Below, piece after piece: positions 57,096 through 64,000 of a stretch of 64,000 nucleotides of DNA (position 1 is its first letter; each line of letters opens with the position of its first letter). The translations under genes were made by a program, and so were the position numbers. Location of the stretch: contig CM066918.1 in assembly GCA_033964015.1 (NCBI GenBank), positions 24,697,387-24,761,386 on the forward strand, written 5' to 3'. Origin of the DNA: Scolanthus callimorphus (Eukaryota > Cnidaria > Anthozoa > Actiniaria > Edwardsiidae). The notes under the pieces were generated by a model that searched no databases, was not told the DNA's origin, and worked only from the letters and a program-made list of their open reading frames with translations.

Positions 57096-57710
57096 CTCAT
57101 TTTTCTCGTTTTTAAATTAATTCTAGGAATGATATTAATCTCTTGGCAAAATTTCTAAAATCTGTTTTATATAAACGTTTTAATGATTTCTGGAGTATTG
57201 AATCCCAATCTTACAGTAAATTACGTACCTTAAGTTTTGAAAAATATTTATCGTTTATCTCTAATATCAAACATCGCCAGGCGGTTACTCGTTTTCGAGT
57301 ATCTGCACATCATTTGCCAGTTGAATCAGGAAGATATACAAACATTCCTTATGATTCTCGTTTTTGTTCTATTTGTAATCTGAAGGAAGTTGGCGATGAA
57401 TGCCATTTCTTTTCATTTTGTAATAATAGTAAATTAACAGATCTTAGAAATAATTTTAAAATGATCTAATGAAGATAAACAGTGCATTTTGTTCTGTTAG
57501 TGAGAGAAATATATTTATGTATTGTATTTCAATGACCGACGAATCGATTATCAGACTATCAGCAAATATCTATGATGTATTGAATTATTATTGTAATTTT
57601 ATTGATTGATTGATTGTATATTTCCTTATCTATATCCTGTATTCCTATGCATTACTCCTATGTACCAGTAATGGTGGCTTGGAATAAATATTATTATTTA
57701 TCCTCCTTGT
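57096..57710 (+). mobile_element. 5'-truncated non-LTR retrotransposon (LINE) end
   Basis: 57143-57469 encodes the C-terminal end of a non-LTR retrotransposon polyprotein: TRFRVSAHHLPVESGRY, then a Cys/His cluster C-x2-C...H-x4-C (CSICNLKEVGDECHFFSFC). It stops at 57467-57469. The sequence runs on to an AATAAATATTATTATTTAT simple tail near 57686. The reverse transcriptase core is absent, and the left side is cut by the adjacent MITE-like element, so the fragment is dead. Confidence 0.75.
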
Positions 57711-58032
57711 GTTCTGCTTTTGTAGATTCAGTACCCATAAGCATTTAGTATTCTAGCTGTTGGTCTGGTTAGATTATATTAATATTTTTCCTCACCTGAA
57801 CTGCGTACTCAGGTACTGGAGAAAAGGAGCGATGCTCGTTGACGGGATTCCTGTGATATTTATATTAGTGCCCAGTCTCGCGCGAGGAATTAGGCAGCCA
57901 TTTTGATTCCGTATTTCAAAACTCCATCTTCTTCACAGTATCTTCTTCTTCTTCCTTCTTCCATTGGATAGGCTGGAATGAAGTTCATTTTGTTTTTTCC
58001 TTCGAGCTTCTGAAACAGTAGAACATGCGGCT

Positions 58033-59928
58033 ATGTGGAGATGTAAAATCCGTCCAGTGTCTCTGAATCATCAGGTAAACATAGCTTTCTTGATATACTT
58101 ACTTAAAAATGTTGACGGCGAGGGGTTTAAAAAATATTTTATAACTTCGTTTTCTTTCTTTTTGAGGTGGGAGAGTCTCTATCTCTTATTCAGTTAATGG
58201 AACTAATTGATATCCCTTCCATGTAATTAATGTATCTCCCAAAAGATATGTATCAGTCTATTCCAGCGGTGACCATCCCCCCCCCCCCCCCCAAACCCCC
58301 GAGACACCGTGAGACATTTGCACACCACTGGCATACATACAGGTGATTTATTTACAACATGGTGAAATCATCAGTTACACAGGTATTATACATATATTAA
58401 GAAACGTAAATAGATAAAACCTTATCTTTTTTTCATGATTCATAGTTGCGATCAAACAATGAAGCCATTTCACGCTATCTGGAGATACCAATCGGAGTTG
58501 GTGTCGGGGTCGGGATTTGTTTTTTCCTGGGGAGGGGGGTTTGGGGAATTTTAGTTCTCCTTCACAATCTCTAGCGCATCAGTTTTGCAGACTACAACAC
58601 CAGCAACACGAGATGGAGAGTTTTAAGTTTGAGATTGTCTGGGGACAATCATTGGAATTTGTAACCAAATGGCTGCAAGCGAATGGCCTAGAGAAATTAG
58701 TTTTCAAATTTTAGGAGAGAAAAAAAATCAACATCTGGTAATATTGGTTTTTGAGGTGGCCAGTAAAATTAATTTAATAATGTCAATGTTATTTCTAATA
58801 CCTTTTAGGTGAAACCGTTAATCAGAACATGTCACCCTTACACTTGCTCTAGTTTCATACTGAATACATCCCAGTCGCCTGATCTTCAACATCGTCGCCA
58901 TGCAAGCAATGCAAGTTACTACTTCTCTCAGGACTTTCCCCCAATCTACTTTGCCCAGCAAGTGCTTGAGACCATTCATTCCTGGTCACATCTACCATGG
59001 TGGTTTACTATTATAGGCCTGACAGTGACATTACGAGCAGTTATTACTGTTCCCCTGGCAGTCCATCAAAACAAATTAGTGGCAAAGATTGAACTGCTAC
59101 AGCCAACATTGAAGATGATGTCAGAAGCTCTGAAGCATAGGGTAGCAGGGGAATGTAAACGGGCAGGCAAATCAGTGGAACAGTTTGATCAAATATACAA
59201 GAAAAGGTATTTTGTAATTGATAATTATTGGTTATTGTCTAAGGGCTGTGGGCCAAACAAAGGGTTGTTACCAAAACATTAAAGCTTTTATAGAGTTCTT
59301 AGCGGCAAAGGATAGATAAAGATTAAACACCAATCCCCCTTCCCCTTCCCCTTCCCCCCCCTTCCCCTTCCCCTTCCCCTTCCCCTTCCCTTCCCTTCCC
59401 CTTCCCCTTCCCTTTTCCCCTTCCCCTTCCCCTTCCCCTTCCCCTTCCCCTTCCCCTTCCCCTTCCCCTTCCCCTTCCCCTTCCCCTTCCCCTTCCCCTT
59501 ATCACTCTGTCAGTTGTCTTCAAAAGAAATATGATCAAACATGGAAATTGCTGTATATATCTGTATATAGAGTTGTATCTCATTCTCCATCTCTACACCA
59601 CCCAGAAGGCCTTTATCAATCTTGCCAGCCTAGAATAGCTTTTCTATTTGCAGGGCATCATATGTCACCTGGCTTTTGTTTTTAGTAATAAAAAAATGAT
59701 TGAGTGACAGAAATGGTAGAACAAAATAATACAGAAACATAATTGGCACTTTTTTCTTTTTTTCTAATTCTATGTAGCACAGAAAGATGATGTATGAGCT
59801 GTATCGGAATGAAGGATGTAATCCAATCAAAATGTTCATCCTCCCCTGGGTGCAGCTTCCACTATGGATTTCACTCTCATTTGCTCTGAGAAATATGACT
59901 GGCACACGTTATCACCAGAGAAATTCAG
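58033..59928 (+). CDS. COX18: COX18 mitochondrial membrane insertase, 5' part only (3 exons, 195 codons)
   Basis: Exons: 58033-58074, 58809-59206, 59783-59928; GT/AG and phases agree. The start MWRCKIRPVSLNHQ plus the following Arg-containing stretch is a plausible mitochondrial targeting peptide. The body carries Oxa1/YidC/COX18 features: LPWWFTIIGLTVTLRAVITVPL (first conserved helix of the insertase core), NKLVAKIELLQPTLK, and PWVQLPLWISLSFALRNMTG (second helix). COX18 inserts the C-terminal part of cytochrome c oxidase subunit 2 in the inner membrane. The third exon ends in phase 1 with GT, so the gene continues, but the exons for the remaining ~140-150 residues were not found before the opposite-strand gene at 61828. 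Confidence 0.85.
58269..58293 (+). repeat. Poly-C run in COX18 intron 1
   Basis: A run of about 19 C followed by AAACCCCC. Confidence 0.8.
59333..59500 (+). repeat. (CCCCTT)n microsatellite in COX18 intron 2
   Basis: About 27 units of CCCCTT with a few short interruptions. The Gly/Arg-rich open frame on the other strand is a product of the repeat, not a gene. Confidence 0.95.
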
Positions 59929-61827
59929 GTTTAGTATCATATAATCTTATAATGCTAATAATTTATATAGCGTTCATATAATAATATTCGCTTTACATCT
60001 ATGCAAAGACTAAAATAATAATAATAAAAGATTTGGTACCATTAAAACATTAAAAATAATAAAAACATGGTTATAAATAAAAGTTACATTTTATTTCAAC
60101 TAAAATTATCTGCATATTTTGAAGTTTTACATCAACTCTTCCAAAAAATGCAATTTGTGGAAAATCCTTATCATTTGCAACCCTAGTATAGGCACACTAA
60201 ATAAGCGGAAGAAGCTCGCCAGCACATGTCGGAATGCTAGCAAATAATCTTCTAGCAAATGTCATGTAATAATAAGGCAGTGCCCATACATGTAACAAGC
60301 ACTGGAAGGGAGAGGGCAAGGTTAGCCCAGGCCTCTGATGTAAGTGAAAATACCCCAGAGAATATCACCACTGTAATACTGTACTACCGAAACAGGTAGA
60401 GCGTTTATCGGGCTCGACAAAAAGCGCTCGTCTCCAGACAAAAACGTTGGCAAGTCTGATTGCATTCCTTCGCACGAAATCAATCATGCGTTCAGTTGCT
60501 GCCACAGAAAATCGTTCAAATTTGGGAAATAACACACTGATTTGTATTTCTTACCTCATAAAATTAGTAGAAAACACGAGCAGATGCCTTTTCTTGTGTT
60601 TTAAGTTGAAAATTTTCCAAATTAAAATATTTGACTTGCACGCATCGCTGACCTCAGTAAAGGAATTCAAACTAAATCGTGAATGTTTTTGTCTGGAAAC
60701 GAGTGTTTTTTCTCAAACCTATTAAACGCTCTACCTGTTTCGGTAGTATAAGCACCTAGGCACTCGAAACATCTGCAAAACACCATTTCTCCATGGCGAT
60801 TAACATAAATCTCAACCTTTGGTTGTTGTTGTCCATGTCTCTAGAATAAGCTCTGTAGTGCAATGAAAGTACAAAGTTTAAGAAGTTGTCTGTCATCATT
60901 TGTATATTTTATTTGAGATTTCTTTTTTATTATTATAATTTACGTCTTTGCTTTTAAAACAAACATTTTCAGATAAAAAACAATTTGGTTATTACATTTT
61001 TAAACAAAATAACAAACATACAAAAGTCATTGTTTCAATCTATTAAAATGCTCTACTGCTACTGCAAACATTTATCAGATATGGAAATTACAAAATATTT
61101 TAATAAGTATTATTTTAGAAAATAGTTTAAGTATATTGATGGTAGCATTTCTCATTTCTGCAAATTTTCCAATGCAGAATTGATAATCATTCTTATTGTT
61201 ATTTTCAAATACAAAATTTTAATTGATTTGTTTTTCAAATACAGAATTTTAATTGATTTGTTATTTTCAAATATAGAGCAATCAACAGAGTTTAGCTATC
61301 ACTACTTTTTGTTCCTTCACTAAAGGACTATTTTTAAGCTACAATAGCACTTTAATTTATATGGGGGTTTGGTGTGCCTGCAATACTCTCACTTCCCTAC
61401 ATTAGAAGAGCCAAGCAATCAGTGTGTGATTTTGCAACAGCCTGGGATTAATGTAGCCTAGTCAGAAGTACTAAAACCAAGATCAAGTTTGGGCTGCTGT
61501 TATAAAAATAATATAATAAGATTTAATGATTATTGGTAATAATAAAATGATAAAATATAGGGACGGACTCCCCAGAACTTGCAGCATGTAAGCTGAGTCT
61601 CAACGGTGCCACTGGCAGCCAAGCGGTCATAAGCACAGACACTGAGGGTGGCCACTGCCAGAAGGTTTATTATGTCCCCAGTGGTTCTTCAATGTCCCCC
61701 CTGAAACTGGGTAGAGTAGAAAGGCGAGACAGGACCTCAGTTTATTGTCTCATCTTGGCTTCTTGACTGGTTTCTTGATTGCTAAGTGTGCTTTGATAAG
61801 ATCTTTACTGACAAGGCATAAGCAGGC
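59929..61827. other. Intron or intergenic sequence after COX18 exon 3
   Basis: Strongly AT-rich. I searched for the remaining COX18 helices by eye and found none. It contains one foldback element and, near 61560-61780, the 3' flank of the leftward gene, with AATAAA on the minus strand at about 61741-61746. Confidence 0.5.
60383..60750. mobile_element. Foldback element with 'CTACCGAAACAGGTAGAGCG' ends
   Basis: CTACCGAAACAGGTAGAGCG and CGCTCTACCTGTTTCGGTAG are perfect 20-bp inverted ends; the interior has no convincing frame. Confidence 0.85.
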
Positions 61828-63546
61828 TTATCCTTTAGTGCGAGAATTTTTCATCTCAATTCCCATGTCTTCCAAGTAATTTGGGTTATCAATGTATTTT
61901 GCCTTGGCAGACTTCATTAACTCTTGTATCTCATCTGGTGTCATTTCTGTTTCGTTAATCTTTTTGATCTTGGCTTCTAGTTCCTTATCTCGTCTAGCCT
62001 CAGCCTCCGTCACCTCCTTGCTAATACTGGTATCAAGAAGAAGCTTGGTCACTGCCCTTGGTGACTTGCATGGCGATGCATGTTTCCTCATTAACAATGC
62101 ATGTGCAGTCTGCCGATCAGCCAGCAGATCCTTCCCCGCAGCAAATGTAAAGGAGTGCTTATATCTGGGTCTTCCTTCTGGTGACATCAGGCTTACTCTG
62201 TCATGCTCAATGTTAGTTGCCTCACTTGTCTCCTTCATTCCCATGACCATTTTGAGTTTATGAATGTCATCTGAGAACTCATACATTTTAAATTCAAGCT
62301 GCTCCACCTCTTCACAAAGAGACTGGAATTTCTTTTGGATTTCTGAGATATCAAGGCTGCCATCTTTCCCCTCATTAACCTGTTCCTTGCTTACTTTATT
62401 TCCAAAATCTTTTTCATCACTTACTTCCTGTTTGTTTTTACTCCTTTGAAATAGCCTTTCCATTGATTTAACCTTGAAACTTACATCATCGGCAGAACTG
62501 TCATCAGTTGAGCTCTCACCAGAAGCTGAAGACTTGTACTCTGGAACTTCTTCATGTTTTGGAAGAGATGCTGACAATTTCTCTTTCTCAAAATCCTTTA
62601 GTTTCTCATCAGATTTTTTTGCTGAACCCTTCACAGTGGAAATGCCTCCTCCTAGAGTCTTCAACTGTGGTGTCTGTGAAGACGTCATCAACATATATGT
62701 GGGATTTGGTTTCATCCAATGACTGGTATCAAAAGAGGTTGTTTTTCCAATGGAACTCAGGGGTGTTTTACCACTTGTCTTTTTGAGACTTTCTGTCAAG
62801 GGACTTCTTTTTAAAGGTGAACCACTAGAAATGCTACTTTTAAAAGATGGAGTTGCATTTGAGGTTTCCTTCTTGTCCTCTGCTTTTGCTGCAGCCAATA
62901 AATTCCATTTCCATTTTCCGTTCTCCTTTATGCCTAGCCCTGTTCCAGAACTTCCAGGATTATCGTTTTTCCCTGAAGTGGATTTTCTTGGGCTTTGAAA
63001 ACTTCTTGGGCTGCTCTGTGCAGAATCCAAACCCTCTTTTTTATCCGAGTCATCCTCGGAACTGGAAAAGGAAGGGGAAGGGGATGATGGTAGCGACAAT
63101 GATGACATTGAAGACAATGAAGAACTTGAATGACGTGTTGGTACCTTCTTGGGGCTTTTAATGTAGTCATACTTGGCTAGGGTATCCATGGTGATAGTTT
63201 CAAATGTATATTTCTTTGCTGGACTACCGGTGCTAGGTGTTGGCCCACTACTACTGGGTGTTGGTTGCGGAAAGGATTGCTTTCCTGGACTTCCTGGAAA
63301 AGCCCCTTTCGATGTGGTACCAGCTTCTCTGTCTCTGAGTGCAGAGTAACTTGTGATATTTCCACTTTGGGGTTGATCACTGCGTCGTTTGAAGTTTATA
63401 TCGCTTAGGGATCGTGTTAAGAGAGTGCCACCTTTCCGTGGACTAGACTTGCTGAGCTTTTCAGCTATCAGCTCAGTGTAAAGGCGTTTGGTTTTATCAT
63501 CTGTCTCCCACCATTTGTATGCAGGTTTGGAAGGAGAGCTTGTCAT
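61828..63546 (-). CDS. Uncharacterised Ser-rich protein with C-terminal coiled coil (572 aa, single exon)
   Basis: An uninterrupted frame of 572 codons from ATG (63546) to TAG (61828), far longer than chance. I do not recognise the family. Visible features: an ordered-looking N-terminus (AYKWWETDDKTKRLYTELIA, about residues 9-28); Ser/Pro/Lys-rich low-complexity regions (about 30-380) with several SPxK/SPR motifs that could be kinase sites; a short conserved-looking TFETITMDTLAKYDYIKSPK segment; a predicted coiled coil near 399-440 (ISEIQKKFQSLCEEVEQLEF); then a HSFTFAAGKDLLADRQTAHA segment; and a charged helical end (about 507-560, with MTPDEIQELMKSAKAKYIDN). No signal peptide or membrane helix. 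It is probably cytoplasmic, perhaps cytoskeletal, but that is only a guess from composition. Confidence 0.8.
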   Translation of the reverse strand: MTSSPSKPAYKWWETDDKTKRLYTELIAEKLSKSSPRKGGTLLTRSLSDINFKRRSDQPQSGNITSYSALRDREAGTTSKGAFPGSPGKQSFPQPTPSSSGPTPSTGSPAKKYTFETITMDTLAKYDYIKSPKKVPTRHSSSSLSSMSSLSLPSSPSPSFSSSEDDSDKKEGLDSAQSSPRSFQSPRKSTSGKNDNPGSSGTGLGIKENGKWKWNLLAAAKAEDKKETSNATPSFKSSISSGSPLKRSPLTESLKKTSGKTPLSSIGKTTSFDTSHWMKPNPTYMLMTSSQTPQLKTLGGGISTVKGSAKKSDEKLKDFEKEKLSASLPKHEEVPEYKSSASGESSTDDSSADDVSFKVKSMERLFQRSKNKQEVSDEKDFGNKVSKEQVNEGKDGSLDISEIQKKFQSLCEEVEQLEFKMYEFSDDIHKLKMVMGMKETSEATNIEHDRVSLMSPEGRPRYKHSFTFAAGKDLLADRQTAHALLMRKHASPCKSPRAVTKLLLDTSISKEVTEAEARRDKELEAKIKKINETEMTPDEIQELMKSAKAKYIDNPNYLEDMGIEMKNSRTKG

Positions 63547-64000
63547 CTTGGAAGGAAGCTTTGATTATTTGCAGAAAGAATCTAGAAAGAACACATGAGA
63601 GAAGAGTTGCATGACGATTTGCTTCCTAAATGGGTACCATGAAAGTTTTAGGAGAGGGTGCGGAAAGCCGGGCTTATGGAAACAATTTGCCTTATTTTCT
63701 GTGCTCTTTTTGGTTAGTGGACTTACAGAGTTTTACAGTGTGACTACAACAACCAAGGGCGCCCAAACGAATCTTAAACAAATTTACAGACACATTTGTG
63801 TTCGTGTTTTATATTATTTTGGAGTGAATTTTAGTGTAGAAAATGTTTCTAACCTATTCTTATATGTATTCACGAATTTCAAGTAAAAAATCGTGCGTTT
63901 TTCACTAAAAATGGGGAATTTTCAGATGCTCGATCGTGATTGGCTAATTTTTAAGAAAATTTGCTTAGTTGGCCTTGGTTGGAGTACTCGCACTGTAATA
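63547..64000. other. 5' flank of the 572-residue gene
   Basis: The upstream region of the leftward gene, which must contain its promoter. No core promoter motif or further coding exon was recognised. Confidence 0.45.

Noticed and set aside
57143..57469. Independent small zinc-binding protein gene
   Set aside because: The Cys/His cluster and the preceding RFRVSAHHLPVE motif are typical of the end of non-LTR retrotransposon polyproteins, and the fragment is followed by a LINE-like tail.
59323..59583. Gly/Arg-rich frame resembling an RGG protein
   Set aside because: It is the antisense reading of a (CCCCTT)n microsatellite.

Overview
The window is nuclear DNA of a multicellular animal. It has intron-rich genes with GT/AG boundaries and conserved animal orthologues, and it is crowded with short inverted-repeat (foldback, MITE-like) elements. 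The gene set (an astacin with a C-terminal MAM domain, a Cys-loop receptor, a nucleolin with many acidic Ser/Asp/Glu blocks) and the repeat style suggest a cnidarian, most likely an anthozoan such as a stony coral. That placement is inference. There is no operon, CRISPR array or phage structure, and I found no convincing undescribed multi-gene system.

Layout. (1) 1-380: last exon of a Cys-loop ligand-gated channel (+). (2) About 331-10,219: a head-to-tail duplication of a roughly 4.94 kb segment whose left breakpoint lies inside that exon; the rest is non-coding repeat DNA, including a telomere-like tract and a 5S-rRNA-like stretch in each copy. (3) 11,086-20,515: ten-exon astacin metalloprotease with MAM domain (+), fully in frame. 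(4) 24,332-33,788: WRAP73/WDR8 orthologue (-), 14 exons. (5) 34,755-38,362: SPCS1, signal peptidase complex subunit 1 (+), head-to-head with WRAP73. (6) 40,011-49,508: nucleolin (+), nine exons. (7) 52,164-53,760: class A GPCR (-), two exons, followed by a long open stretch. (8) 57,094-57,710: 5'-truncated non-LTR retrotransposon end. (9) 58,033-59,928: 5' part of COX18 (+); later exons are not in view. (10) 61,828-63,546: single-exon 572-residue protein of unknown function (-).

The genes are unrelated housekeeping, signalling and secreted functions and do not form a pathway. WRAP73 and SPCS1 may share a bidirectional promoter region.

The most useful quality observation is that four of the seven genes (WRAP73, SPCS1, nucleolin, GPCR) are each restored to frame only by supposing single-base deletions, usually in short homopolymers, six sites in all. 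Splice sites and protein similarity are otherwise intact. This looks like residual long-read consensus error rather than a cluster of pseudogenes, and reading frames taken directly from this sequence should be treated with that in mind.
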